A stretch of 64,000 bases of DNA, from assembly GCF_030929615.1 (NCBI RefSeq), contig NZ_JAVFVU010000001.1, positions 62,001-126,000 on the forward strand. Reading direction: 5' to 3'. The notes beneath the pieces were generated by a model. The model made no database searches. It worked only from the letters and a program-made list of their open reading frames with translations, and was not told the DNA's origin. The DNA comes from Dyadobacter sp. LHD-138. Lineage in GTDB: Bacteria > Bacteroidota > Bacteroidia > Cytophagales > Spirosomataceae. The first letter of the stretch is position 1, and each line of letters begins with the position of its first letter. Below are positions 27,099 to 35,506 of this stretch, in pieces. The translations under genes and the position numbers were made by a program.

Positions 27099-27808
27099 GA
27101 AATGTCATTTATTTCACGACTACGAAGTACCAAACCTATTTGTTCATCTGCCAGCCGCACCACCATTTCCACCTGTTCATCCAGCGTCATCAGCGAGTTA
27201 TCGATGTAAATCGCATCTTCTGCCTGCCTTAACGGACTTTCATCACGGGTCGTATCGATATGGTCACGCATTTTCAGATTTTCAGCAATTTCTGCCAAAC
27301 CGATCAGCTCACCTTTTCCCAGCAGTTCAAGCTGGCGGCGCTGTGCACGGATCATCGAATCGGCCGTCATGAATATTTTTAGTTCAGCCTGGGGAAAAAC
27401 AACCGTACCAATATCGCGGCCGTCCATGACAAGCCCCTTGCTTTTTCCCATCCGCTGCTGCTGGGCTACCAGCGCGTGGCGCACATCACCGATGGCACTC
27501 ACCGTACTGACCTGTTCAGAAACATACATTTTCCGGATTTCGTCTTCTACATTAAGTCCGTTCAGGTAAGTATCATTGGTACCTTTTTCCTTATGGCGGC
27601 GAAATGTGATATGAATATCGCTCAGCGCTTTTTGAATTTCCCTGGGATTGGAAATCGAAATATGATTCTGAATAAAAAATAATGTCACTGCCCGATACAT
27701 AGCTCCTGTATCGATGTATGCGTAATTCAGCTGCTGAGCAACCTGCTTGGCCGTTGTGCTCTTTCCGCAGCTGGAATATCCATCAATCGCAACAATTATT
27801 TTGGGCAT
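27095..27808 (-). CDS. cmk: Cytidylate kinase
   Basis: Phosphorylates CMP and dCMP with ATP. The P-loop IDGYSSCGKSTTAK sits at residues ~7-20, followed by the YIDTGAMYRAVT motif, the MDGRDIGTVVFP motif and the RDxxDxxR-like segment RDHIDTTRDESPL. The 237-residue length is normal. It heads a minus-strand operon running to 22796. A -7-like TACTTTTG at 27883-27876 is the nearest promoter candidate, without a clear -33 partner. Confidence 0.95.
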   Translation of the reverse strand: MPKIIVAIDGYSSCGKSTTAKQVAQQLNYAYIDTGAMYRAVTLFFIQNHISISNPREIQKALSDIHITFRRHKEKGTNDTYLNGLNVEDEIRKMYVSEQVSTVSAIGDVRHALVAQQQRMGKSKGLVMDGRDIGTVVFPQAELKIFMTADSMIRAQRRQLELLGKGELIGLAEIAENLKMRDHIDTTRDESPLRQAEDAIYIDNSLMTLDEQVEMVVRLADEQIGLVLRSREINDIS

Positions 27809-27952
27809 ACTTTCAAGGTTTAACAGCTGGCCGGATTGCCCGGTCAGGATCTAAAATGCAAAATACTATTATCTGCAAAAGTATAAGAAAGTAAGCGGGA
27901 GACGAACTTTTTTATATACTTACTTGAAAACAACCTTCACTACATTTTCTAA

Positions 27953-28537
27953 CTAATTCTCCACTAAAAAGATAACCATACTCCGGGCGCCATGTGCACC
28001 GATCACCAGCGACTGTTCAATATCGGCAGTTTTAGAAGGACCTGCAATAAAGCAGCCCCAGCCCGTCGTGTCTGAAAGTCTTTTGTAAGCATCGTGCATG
28101 TTGTTGACCAGCGCATTTCTGGGAATAACAAAAGCAAGATTCTGCGTAATGAAGGGCAAAACACGATGCTGCAAATGATTATCCGAAATCCAGACCGCAC
28201 CATTTTCGGCTACACCAAACTCAGCTTGCAGGATGGCAATTTCCACCATTTCGAGCTCGTGGGGATCCTCCACCTGTAAACTAAAATCAGCCCAAGAAGA
28301 CAACTCGGCAACCGTTGTTACCTTATTGACAACACCCGCATACATTTCTTCCACCTTTTCCTTAAGCTCGGCAAGCGAGTCAACCACGATCACCTCCGTA
28401 TAAATGGCTTTTAAAATCTCTTTAAATTTTACTTCCGTATTTTCATAACCGCTATCAAAAGTATAATGCAGCGGCAAGAAAGTTTCGGAAGGTTTGTTCA
28501 GCTTTACCTGCTGAAGAATTTGTTCACGTGAGCTCAT
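27953..28537 (-). CDS. lutC: LUD-domain protein LutC
   Basis: Third subunit of the LutABC L-lactate oxidation system, which converts L-lactate to pyruvate. The 194-residue LUD domain shows the family pattern VAENGAVWISDN in the middle and FIAGPSKTADIEQSLVIGAHG near the C-terminus. It begins 17 bases after lutB. A small subunit without cofactor motifs of its own is normal for LutC. Confidence 0.92.
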   Translation of the reverse strand: MSSREQILQQVKLNKPSETFLPLHYTFDSGYENTEVKFKEILKAIYTEVIVVDSLAELKEKVEEMYAGVVNKVTTVAELSSWADFSLQVEDPHELEMVEIAILQAEFGVAENGAVWISDNHLQHRVLPFITQNLAFVIPRNALVNNMHDAYKRLSDTTGWGCFIAGPSKTADIEQSLVIGAHGARSMVIFLVEN

Positions 28538-28554
28538 GATTTTCTTATCCTAAA

Positions 28555-29928
28555 TTATTTGCGGTTTCTGACGTACCAATCCCTGAAACTTTCCTTTGGC
28601 GGTTCGGGCATTTCGCGCTGTTTGTACCAGGGGTTCAGCGAATTGTTTACCATAAATGGCAGGGTCCGCATTACAGAACGCCCCAACCTGCCCGACCACT
28701 GGTAAAACCGGGGCTGCGACAGCACCATAGACATGGCCTTAATCCCTATTTCCTTGGCCTGCGGCACATGCCCGCCCTGGACCAAAACCTGCCTCCATTT
28801 ATAAAGCTGGTCATGGATATCGATTTTAACGGGACAAACATTCGAGCAGCTTCCGCACAGCGTACTGGCAAAAGGAAGATCCGCATTTTTGGTCATATCC
28901 AGATTGGGTGCCAGAATCGAGCCGATCGGACCGGCTACTGCATTGTGATAACTGTGCCCTCCGCTTCTGCGGTAAACCGGACAAGTGTTCATGCAAGCAC
29001 CGCAACGGATACATTTCAGTGAATTACGAAAATCCGCACGGCCCAGCTGGGTACTTCTTCCGTTATCGACAATAACCAAATGCATTTCCTGCCCCTCACG
29101 CGGCGTTTTGAAATGACTGCTGTACGTGGTGATCGGCTGGCCCGTTGCACTTCTGGCGAGCAATCTTAAAAAAACACCCAGATGCGCCTGCAACGGAACA
29201 ATTTTCTCAAAACCCATGCATGCAATATGTACGTCGGCCAGGTGCGCGCCCATATCGGCATTTCCTTCATTGGTACACACGACAAACGCGCCTGTTTCGG
29301 CAACGGCAAAATTCACGCCGGTAAGTGCCGCTCTCCGGGTAAGAAATTTATCACGTAAATGCTGACGGGCTGCTTCTGTCAGATACTGCGGATCGGTCGC
29401 GCCGGCATCTGTTCCCAAATGCTCATGAAAAAGATCGCCTATATCTTTCTTCTTTAAATGAATGGCAGGCAACACAATATGGCTTGGAGGTTCCTGACGA
29501 AGCTGAACGATCCTTTCTCCAAGATCGGTATCAATCACCTCGATACCATTTTGGGAAAGAAATTCATTCATATGACATTCCTCGGTAAGCATCGATTTGC
29601 TTTTGACCATCCGGTCAATCTTGTGCTGTTTGAGGATAGCCAGTACAATTTCGTTATGCTCCTTGGCATCCGCCGCCCAGTGCACATGCACACCATTGGC
29701 TTTTGCATTTTTCTCAAAGGCTTCAAGCAGATCGTCCATATGAGAAAGTACGTAATCCTTTATCTGTGAAGCAGTCTCCCTTAACGCTTCCCATTCGGGC
29801 AACAGTTTGGAAGAAATGTCCCGCTTTTTACGCACGAACCACAAGGTTTCGTCATGCCAGTCTACATAGGATTCGTCTTTATTGAAGGTCTCTGAGGCCT
29901 CGGCATGATCAATTACAGCTTTCGACAT
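28555..29928 (-). CDS. lutB: Iron-sulfur LUD-domain protein LutB
   Basis: A 457-residue LutB. An N-terminal LUD domain (about 60-290, with GVNFAVAETGAFVVCTNEGN) is followed by two ferredoxin-like cysteine clusters, CIRCGACMNTCP near residue 305 and CGSCSNVCP near 357, then a C-terminal helical tail. It is expected to relay electrons from lactate oxidation into the quinone pool with LutA and LutC. It is co-transcribed with lutC. lutA lies about 0.7 kb upstream, split off by a small divergent gene, which is unusual because lutABC is normally contiguous. Confidence 0.94.
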   Translation of the reverse strand: MSKAVIDHAEASETFNKDESYVDWHDETLWFVRKKRDISSKLLPEWEALRETASQIKDYVLSHMDDLLEAFEKNAKANGVHVHWAADAKEHNEIVLAILKQHKIDRMVKSKSMLTEECHMNEFLSQNGIEVIDTDLGERIVQLRQEPPSHIVLPAIHLKKKDIGDLFHEHLGTDAGATDPQYLTEAARQHLRDKFLTRRAALTGVNFAVAETGAFVVCTNEGNADMGAHLADVHIACMGFEKIVPLQAHLGVFLRLLARSATGQPITTYSSHFKTPREGQEMHLVIVDNGRSTQLGRADFRNSLKCIRCGACMNTCPVYRRSGGHSYHNAVAGPIGSILAPNLDMTKNADLPFASTLCGSCSNVCPVKIDIHDQLYKWRQVLVQGGHVPQAKEIGIKAMSMVLSQPRFYQWSGRLGRSVMRTLPFMVNNSLNPWYKQREMPEPPKESFRDWYVRNRK

Positions 29929-30077
29929 GGTTTGTTAACAAATAGATAATAGTATTTTTTAAAGAATCTCAATTACACTTTTCACATTCATTGCATTATT
30001 CCAAGTTAGATAATTGTTAAATAAACAACTTTTTACAAATCACAAAGAAGGCTATTTTACTGTATTGCAATATGTTG

Positions 30078-30085
30078 TAATTTTG
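30078..30085 (+). promoter_or_regulatory. Candidate -7 box of the small secreted protein gene
   Basis: TAATTTTG is an exact TAnnTTTG match, 85 bases before the ATG. The -33 region is only T-rich without TTTG, so confidence is modest. The remaining 29929-30077 spacer is A/T-rich and also serves as leader of lutB on the other strand. Confidence 0.35.
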
Positions 30086-30170
30086 ATTCAACAAAGTTTT
30101 TTGATCGGGGCATCAGAGTCTGATCAAAGTTTTATTTAACTTTTTTTAGACACAATTAAATTCCACTCCT

Positions 30171-30566
30171 ATGAAAACCAAAAACACGCTCTTTTCAGCT
30201 GCCTTGATTGGTATGCTAATATCAGGTTCAGCATTTACAGTAAATGCACAAACCGCCATCGCAACTGCGGACAAAACTGAGTCAACCAATAACAAGTTGA
30301 ACGTCCTGCAAGTTAAACCAATGCAATTCCGAGTTTCCTATAATAATGCACAAGCAAACACAGTAGTGGTACGTATTCTGGACACAGACAAAAATGTTCT
30401 TTTTTCAGAAAACAAACGTGCTACACCGAGTTATGTGAAATATTTCGATCTTTCGACGCTTTTGGACGGTACTTATACCTTCGAAATTACGGACGGAAAA
30501 GAGAAGTCTTCACAAACGTTTGATATCCTGACAAAAACGAGCCGCGTCGTTTCTTCAATCAACTAA
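30171..30566 (+). CDS. Small secreted protein of unknown function
   Basis: A 131-residue protein with a clear signal peptide (LFSAALIGMLISGSAFTVNAQ). The mature part is a beta-rich single domain (FRVSYNNAQANTVVVRILD, then DGTYTFEITDGKEKS) that resembles the short T9SS-tail-like or immunoglobulin-like secreted domains common in Bacteroidota, although it lacks a conserved C-terminal sorting motif. It lies on the opposite strand between lutA and lutB and has its own promoter candidate, so it is probably not part of lactate metabolism. Confidence 0.8.
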   Translation: MKTKNTLFSAALIGMLISGSAFTVNAQTAIATADKTESTNNKLNVLQVKPMQFRVSYNNAQANTVVVRILDTDKNVLFSENKRATPSYVKYFDLSTLLDGTYTFEITDGKEKSSQTFDILTKTSRVVSSIN

Positions 30567-30608
30567 CGACTGAGGCTTCTCAGATTCTGGATTCCGTAAA
30601 CTTTGTAA

Positions 30609-30642
30609 AATGCCGGTGCTCAATGATTGGGTACCGGTATTT
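30609..30642. terminator. Hairpin between convergent genes
   Basis: AATGCCGGT (30609-30617) pairs with ACCGGTATT (30633-30641) with one G-T pair, flanked by A and T runs. It lies between the stop of the secreted protein gene (+) and the stop of lutA (-), and could terminate both. Confidence 0.6.
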
Positions 30643-31396
30643 GTTTTACAGCACTGTTCAAAATTTCGGCAATGTGCTTGACCTGAACAGCGGAATTTTT
30701 TCTTTTCAAAATACCTTCCAAATGAAGCAGGCAGCTCATGTCTGATCCGGTAATGTATTCGGCATTGTGACGGATATGGTCAGAAACACGGTCTTTCCCC
30801 ATTTTTACCGAAACGGCTTCTTCGCTCACACAAAACGTTCCTCCGAAACCACAGCACTCATCTTTTCGATCCAGCTCGATCAATTCCAGGCCCTGGACCT
30901 TACGCAGCAATGTCTCAGGTTTGTTATAGGGTGCCGCATTCAGCTCCGACATTTGCGAAAGATGCAGTCCACGCTGCCCGTGACAGCCCTGATGCAAACC
31001 AACACGATGCGGAAAGTCAGCGGCGATTTCATCAATTTTCAATACATCGGTAATAAATTCGACAAGCTCATAAACTTTCCTGCGAAACTTTTTGGATTCG
31101 TCCGGGCGGTTTTCCAGCTTTAAGTGGTCCTTGATATGCAGCACGCAGCTTCCCGAAGGAGACACGACATAATCAAATTCCGCAAATGAATCGTAAATCA
31201 AATTGTTGCAATCCTTGGTCAGATGTTCAAACCCCGAGTTTGCCATCGGCTGCCCGCAGCAAGTCTGATTTAACGGAAAACCGACTTTACAACCCAGTTT
31301 TTCCAATAATTCCAGCGTTGCAATGCCAACCTGCGGATAAAACTGGTCTACGTAACAAGGAATAAATAATCCGATTTTCAAATGTGAATAATCCAT
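30620..31396 (-). CDS. lutA: CCG-domain Fe-S oxidoreductase LutA
   Basis: A 258-residue LutA/GlpC-C-terminus-like protein. Two CCG domains are visible, with NQTCCGQPM near residue 45 and DECCGFGGTF near residue 180, expected to bind an iron-sulfur cofactor. It is the catalytic-side partner of LutB and LutC. Its start lies 3 bases after the stop of an endonuclease/exonuclease/phosphatase-family gene, so these two are co-transcribed. It sits directly downstream of the deoxysugar-degradation genes whose expected end product includes L-lactate. Confidence 0.93.
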   Translation of the reverse strand: MDYSHLKIGLFIPCYVDQFYPQVGIATLELLEKLGCKVGFPLNQTCCGQPMANSGFEHLTKDCNNLIYDSFAEFDYVVSPSGSCVLHIKDHLKLENRPDESKKFRRKVYELVEFITDVLKIDEIAADFPHRVGLHQGCHGQRGLHLSQMSELNAAPYNKPETLLRKVQGLELIELDRKDECCGFGGTFCVSEEAVSVKMGKDRVSDHIRHNAEYITGSDMSCLLHLEGILKRKNSAVQVKHIAEILNSAVKQIPVPNH

Positions 31397-31399
31397 ATT

Positions 31400-32182
31400 T
31401 TACCAAAATTCAATCGTTGCCATAATGGGATAATGATCAGAAACTTCCGGGTGATTTTTAATCACCTTATATTTCTTCACGCGCACCTTATTGTTCATCA
31501 ATACAAAAATATAATCGAGCCTGTCGCCGGGAAGGCCTTCACTCCATGTTTCCATCTGAGAGCCGCGGGCAGCATCCTGCCACTTTTTCCGGAACGAAAA
31601 ATAAGGCTGTTCGTTAGGTCGCGCGCCCATGTCCATCCCCAACACCACCGGCTGAATACTCGACTCCAGTAACCGGTTTACAAAAGCAGCCTGCAGCGCC
31701 CTGTCCACGACGGAAGCATATTCCAGACGCGCGTTACAAAACCGGAAAGTCAGATTTTTAGCGACGCGGATCAGTCCGCATTGCAAGACTCTGGCATCCG
31801 ATCCTTTTGTCATGGGCAAATTAAACTTTTGCGTTTTTTCAAAAGGCCATTTCGACAATAGGCCTACCCCCTGAGACCCATGTTCCGTACTATCTGCTAC
31901 ACCATATGCATAATACATGCCCGTCTGGATAGCAAGCTGTCGCATTTGAAACTGTACTTTTCCGTTATTTTTTAAACTGTCTACTGCCTGTAAGGCAATC
32001 AACTGAGGCGAGTTTTCTTTTATTATTTTCAAAATCCCCATCAGATTTGACTCGTCGTTCAAATCCAGGCCATGGCGGACATTGAAACTCATGACTTTGA
32101 TCTCAACCGGCCGACGAGCCTGTGAAGAGAACAACGTGATGGTTAAGCATATTAAGCTGATAATCAGTACTAACTTTTTCAA
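31400..32182 (-). CDS. Exported endonuclease/exonuclease/phosphatase-family protein
   Basis: 260 residues with a signal peptide (KKLVLIISLICLTITLFSSQA) and the EEP fold motifs VMSFNVRHG, VLGMDMGARPNE, DRLDYIFV and SDHYPIMATIEF. Members act on phosphodiesters (DNA, sphingomyelin, inositol phosphates), and the substrate here is unknown. Position 3 bases before lutA implies a shared transcript. The usual N-D pair in the central motif appears as GMDMG in place of GDFN, so activity could differ from true nucleases. Confidence 0.82.
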   Translation of the reverse strand: MKKLVLIISLICLTITLFSSQARRPVEIKVMSFNVRHGLDLNDESNLMGILKIIKENSPQLIALQAVDSLKNNGKVQFQMRQLAIQTGMYYAYGVADSTEHGSQGVGLLSKWPFEKTQKFNLPMTKGSDARVLQCGLIRVAKNLTFRFCNARLEYASVVDRALQAAFVNRLLESSIQPVVLGMDMGARPNEQPYFSFRKKWQDAARGSQMETWSEGLPGDRLDYIFVLMNNKVRVKKYKVIKNHPEVSDHYPIMATIEFW

Positions 32183-32370
32183 TCTATCAAATAGCTAAGT
32201 AAAACGACTCCTGTCAAACCGTAATTTAAAACCATTGGATTAAAAAATTACAATCTGTCTTTGGTTAATTCCTAAGAAGGTTCTACCTAATTTCTGTTGA
32301 GTAACGCTGGTCTTTGCTAGTTTTAAAAGCTATTTTTCAATTGTGGCTAAACCCTTTGTATAAAATTCTG

Positions 32371-32703
32371 CTAAACCAAAGCAAAAATCTTATCCATCAA
32401 AATCCATTTTTCCCCTTCCTTGGCCGAGGGCAGGGCTTGCTGGTATTTCCACATAAGCTGCTCCCAAACCTGGACATCCGGGTTGGCTGCATCCATGGCC
32501 GTTTTTGTTTCAAAACTGAAATCATCGACTGTTTCCATGATCATGAAAAGTCTGTTTTCAATCCGGTAAAGTTCCATCTGCGTTATACCAGCATCCAGAA
32601 TACTTTTCCTGATCTCCGGACGTGGCACGCGGTGATGCTCTTCGTACTCCGCAATCATTTTAGCGTCGTTGACCAAATCCAGGGCGAGGCAATATCTTTT
32701 CAT
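32371..32703 (-). CDS. L-rhamnose/L-fucose-type mutarotase (RhaM family)
   Basis: A 110-residue protein of the RhaM family (PF05336), which interconverts the anomers of 6-deoxy-hexoses. Recognisable features are the N-terminal KRYCLALDLVND, the EHHRVPRPEI segment, and WEQLMWKYQQALP near the end. It begins 12 bases after the lactonase gene and would feed the beta- or alpha-pyranose form to the sugar dehydrogenase. Family members act on L-rhamnose, and similar proteins accompany L-fucose pathways, so the sugar is not settled. Confidence 0.88.
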   Translation of the reverse strand: MKRYCLALDLVNDAKMIAEYEEHHRVPRPEIRKSILDAGITQMELYRIENRLFMIMETVDDFSFETKTAMDAANPDVQVWEQLMWKYQQALPSAKEGEKWILMDKIFALV

Positions 32704-32715
32704 CTTTATTTTTCT

Positions 32716-33543
32716 TTAATCGAGCGAATAAAACTTAACTGCATTTTCTCCCCAGATCTTATTCTGTTCGTTTTTTGAAAGCTTCGACACGTAATGAGTC
32801 AAGACATCCTTCATTGCCCCATACTCGGCAGCGACCAAACATACAGGCCAGTCAGAGCCAAACATCAGGCGGTTTGTTCCAAATGCTTCAAACACAACAT
32901 CCAGGTAAGGCACAAAATCAGCATGCTGCCAGGAATACCAGTCTGCCTCCGTCACCATGCCTGAAACTTTACAGCTGACATTCGGAAGCTCGGCCAGTTT
33001 TTTAATATCCTTCGCCCAAGCTTCAATCTCACCCTTTTTGATATAAGGCTTCGCTATATGGTCGAGCACAAAACGTACATTGGGAAGCTGTTTTGCAAAA
33101 GTATAACTGGCTTCAAGCTGCGTCGGATAAACCAGAATATCATAGGTAAAGTCAAATGCAACCAACTGCCCTACCCCTTTTACAAAATCGGATTGAAGCA
33201 GAAAGTCATCTGGTTCGCCCTGTACAATATGCCTGAAACCTTTCAGCTTCTCAAACTGCGAGTAAACCTCCAGGCGCTCATACAAATTCTCTGCACGAAG
33301 ATCTATCCAGCCTACGACGCCTTTGATAAAATCATCGGCCTCGGCAAACTGCAACAAAAATTCCGTTTCGGTATTGGACTGATCAGCCTGAACCGCGACG
33401 CACCCATCCACACCATTTTGCTCCAAAACAGGTTTCAAATCTGACGGCAGGAAGTTCTTACGGATTTTTTCCATTTCCGGCGAAATCCAGGAATCTCTTA
33501 CCGGATCATAAATCCAGAAATGCTGATGGGAATCGATTACCAT
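32716..33543 (-). CDS. Amidohydrolase-family lactonase, probable L-fuconolactonase or L-rhamnonolactonase
   Basis: A 275-residue TIM-barrel hydrolase of the amidohydrolase-2 family. It begins with the metal-site motif IDSHQHFWIYDP, continues with VDGCVAVQA, FVLDHIAKP and ends with LMFGSDWPVC, the pattern of L-fuconolactonases and related lactonases. It would open the sugar-1,5-lactone to the acid. Neighbours (mutarotase, FAH-family hydrolase, SDR, dehydratase) strongly support a role in non-phosphorylating deoxysugar degradation. Confidence 0.87.
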   Translation of the reverse strand: MVIDSHQHFWIYDPVRDSWISPEMEKIRKNFLPSDLKPVLEQNGVDGCVAVQADQSNTETEFLLQFAEADDFIKGVVGWIDLRAENLYERLEVYSQFEKLKGFRHIVQGEPDDFLLQSDFVKGVGQLVAFDFTYDILVYPTQLEASYTFAKQLPNVRFVLDHIAKPYIKKGEIEAWAKDIKKLAELPNVSCKVSGMVTEADWYSWQHADFVPYLDVVFEAFGTNRLMFGSDWPVCLVAAEYGAMKDVLTHYVSKLSKNEQNKIWGENAVKFYSLD

Positions 33544-33563
33544 TTTTTAAATTTTATGTTGCT

Positions 33564-33592
33564 TCGCTATGGAAAACAAGTTTCCATAGCGA
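33564..33592 (-). promoter_or_regulatory. Perfect hairpin between the FAH-hydrolase and lactonase genes
   Basis: TCGCTATGGAAA (33564-33575) and its exact complement (33581-33592) form a 12-base stem with a 5-base loop. No T run follows on the minus strand, so it is more likely an mRNA-stabilising or attenuating hairpin inside the operon than a full terminator. Confidence 0.55.
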
Positions 33593-33603
33593 AAAATGCT
33601 TGT

Positions 33604-34467
33604 CTAAACTGCTTTGTAAGCAACGGCTTCCTGCTTTTGCTCTCCCAACCCTTCGATTCCAAGCGCAACGATATCGCCTGGTTTCAAATAAAGCTGTGGT
33701 TTCATACCCAACCCTACTCCGGCTGGCGTTCCTGTCGAAATCACATCACCCGGAAGCAGCGTCATAAACTGGCTCAGGTAACTTACCAAAAAACCAACCT
33801 GGAAGATCATATCAGAAGTATTGCTATCCTGGATTTTTTTTCCGTTTAATGATAACCACAGATCAAGGTTATTGGCATTTGGAATATCCGAAGTGGTAAC
33901 CAAATACGGCCCGATTGGCGCAAAAGTGTCATTACTTTTCCCTTTTACCCATTGTCCGCCACGTTCCAGCTGATATGCGCGTTCTGAATAATCGTTATGA
34001 ACAGCATAACCAGCCACATAACTCAAGGCGTCGGCTTCTTCCACGTAACTCGCTTTTTTACCAATCACCACGGCTAGCTCAACTTCCCAGTCTGTTTTTT
34101 CAGAACCACGCGGAATAACAACCTGATCATTTGGTCCCACGAGGGCAGAGGTCGATTTAAAAAATACGATCGGCTCTTTTGGAAGCTCTGTTGCACCGGA
34201 TTCATAAGCGTGTTTCGCATAATTCATCCCGATACAAACAATTTTAGAAGGACGGGCAATGCACGAGCCGAAACGAAACCCAGGCTCCAGACGTGGCGCA
34301 GATGCCGCGTTTGCAGTCAGCCAGTCAGCCAGACGATTCAATCCGTCGGTTGCAAAAAATTTCTCATTATAATCTTCACCAAAAGCAGACACATCCAGCA
34401 ACTCGCCATTTGATAATGCTACACCAGGTTTTTCTTGTTCGTAAGCGCCAAAGCGGAAAAGTTTCAT
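33604..34467 (-). CDS. Fumarylacetoacetate-hydrolase-family protein, probable 2,4-diketo-3-deoxy-L-fuconate hydrolase
   Basis: 287 residues with the FAH fold: an N-terminal beta region, then GMNYAKHAYESG, the acidic metal-site segment SEKTDWEVELAVVIGK, NDYSERAYQ, and the C-terminal GDVISTGTPAGVG. Members with this architecture cleave 2,4-diketo-3-deoxy-sugar acids to pyruvate and a small hydroxy acid; for fuconate or rhamnonate that acid is L-lactate. Ureidoglycolate lyase or other FAH activities are possible by sequence alone. The neighbouring lactonase, SDR and dehydratase make the deoxysugar role the best call. Confidence 0.85.
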   Translation of the reverse strand: MKLFRFGAYEQEKPGVALSNGELLDVSAFGEDYNEKFFATDGLNRLADWLTANAASAPRLEPGFRFGSCIARPSKIVCIGMNYAKHAYESGATELPKEPIVFFKSTSALVGPNDQVVIPRGSEKTDWEVELAVVIGKKASYVEEADALSYVAGYAVHNDYSERAYQLERGGQWVKGKSNDTFAPIGPYLVTTSDIPNANNLDLWLSLNGKKIQDSNTSDMIFQVGFLVSYLSQFMTLLPGDVISTGTPAGVGLGMKPQLYLKPGDIVALGIEGLGEQKQEAVAYKAV

Positions 34468-34472
34468 AGGTT

Positions 34473-34628
34473 CTAGATTTTGGCTATTAGCTTTTAGCCG
34501 TTAGCTTCTGGCAAGTAGCCGTTTTATAGGTAATAAAAGTTTTGTTTTTAACTTTTGAGATTTATATTTTTATCTATTCAGTTTCTGACTGCTGGCTATT
34601 AGCCTACCGCTAAAAGCTAAAATTCTAG
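34473..34628. repeat. MITE-like inverted repeat element in the sugar operon
   Basis: The spacer between the FAH-family and SDR genes is bounded by TTCTAG on both sides. It has related inverted ends (CTAGATTTTGGC and, reversed, CTAGAATTTTAGC) and an exact 11-base inverted pair TAGCTTTTAGC (34488-34498) / GCTAAAAGCTA (34609-34619). It has no coding capacity. The right end overlaps the SDR stop codon. Confidence 0.5.
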
Positions 34629-35398
34629 TTATTCAATTTCTCAAATCCCCCATCAATCAAATAGTCGCAACCCGTGATGAAAGACGCTTCGTCCGAGCAT
34701 AAGTATAACGCCAGCGCGCCGATTTCGGAAGGTTTAGCCATTCTGCCGATTGGCTGTGTTTTCGAGAGTTTTTCAAACATTTCAGCTTCCTGTCCCGGAT
34801 AATTTTTAGAAATAAATCCATCCACAAAAGGGGTATGCACCCGCGCTGGAGAAACGCTGTTGCAGCGGATTCCATCGGCCAGATAATCCCTAGCAACAGA
34901 CAAAGTCATCGAGTAAACTGCTCCTTTGGCCGTTGAATAAGCAAAACGGTCCGGTATCCCGACAGTCGCCGCAATGGACGCCATGTTCAGAATAACACCA
35001 CCACCTGCTTTTTTCAAATGCGGAATTACAGCAAACAGACAGTTATAAACTCCTTTGACATTAACGTTTATCACGCGGTCAAAATCCGTTTCAGCGGTAT
35101 TGTCCGCCCGCCCGACATGTGCAATCCCGGCGTTATTGACAAGAATATTGATCGTCTGTTTTTCAGCGATTCCGTCAATAACCTTTACAACGTCAGCTTG
35201 TTTTGATATATCAATGGCGTGCGCCTCTGCACTGCCACCTTCTTTTTTTATATCTTCTGCAACCTGATTGGCAAGATCAATATTGAGTTCCAGAATGTGA
35301 ACATGCGCTCCCTGTTTCGCGAAAGTCTGCGAAATGGCCAGGCCAATTCCGCTTGCGCCTCCCGTTACCAAAGCCACTTTGCCGGTTAAATTAAACAT
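34625..35398 (-). CDS. Short-chain dehydrogenase, probable 2-keto-3-deoxy-L-fuconate or L-fucose dehydrogenase
   Basis: A 257-residue classical SDR: cofactor motif TGGASGIGLAI at ~12-22, NNAGIA at ~88, catalytic Ser in NMASIAAT and YSTAKGAV, and a C-terminal FITGCDYLIDGG. Aspartate/glutamate after beta-2 (HILELNID) suggests NAD preference. In the deoxysugar pathway an SDR performs either the first oxidation of the sugar or the C4 oxidation of 2-keto-3-deoxy-fuconate. With only one SDR in the cluster, I cannot tell which, and the other step must be encoded elsewhere. Confidence 0.85.
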   Translation of the reverse strand: MFNLTGKVALVTGGASGIGLAISQTFAKQGAHVHILELNIDLANQVAEDIKKEGGSAEAHAIDISKQADVVKVIDGIAEKQTINILVNNAGIAHVGRADNTAETDFDRVINVNVKGVYNCLFAVIPHLKKAGGGVILNMASIAATVGIPDRFAYSTAKGAVYSMTLSVARDYLADGIRCNSVSPARVHTPFVDGFISKNYPGQEAEMFEKLSKTQPIGRMAKPSEIGALALYLCSDEASFITGCDYLIDGGFEKLNN

Positions 35399-35464
35399 GT
35401 ATTTTACAATTAAATATTAAGATCAGCAATCTGAATGAAAAGGCTGCTGATTAAAAACTTTACT

Positions 35465-35484
35465 CCCCGGGATGAATCCCGGGG
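35465..35484. repeat. Short GC-rich hairpin in the operon
   Basis: CCCCGGGA (35465-35472) and TCCCGGGG (35477-35484) with a TGAA loop form a very stable 8-base hairpin 23 bases after the stop of the UxaA-family gene on the minus strand. It could pause transcription or protect the 3' end of that message. Confidence 0.5.
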
Positions 35485-35506
35485 CTACAATATGCGTTAC
35501 AACTGC

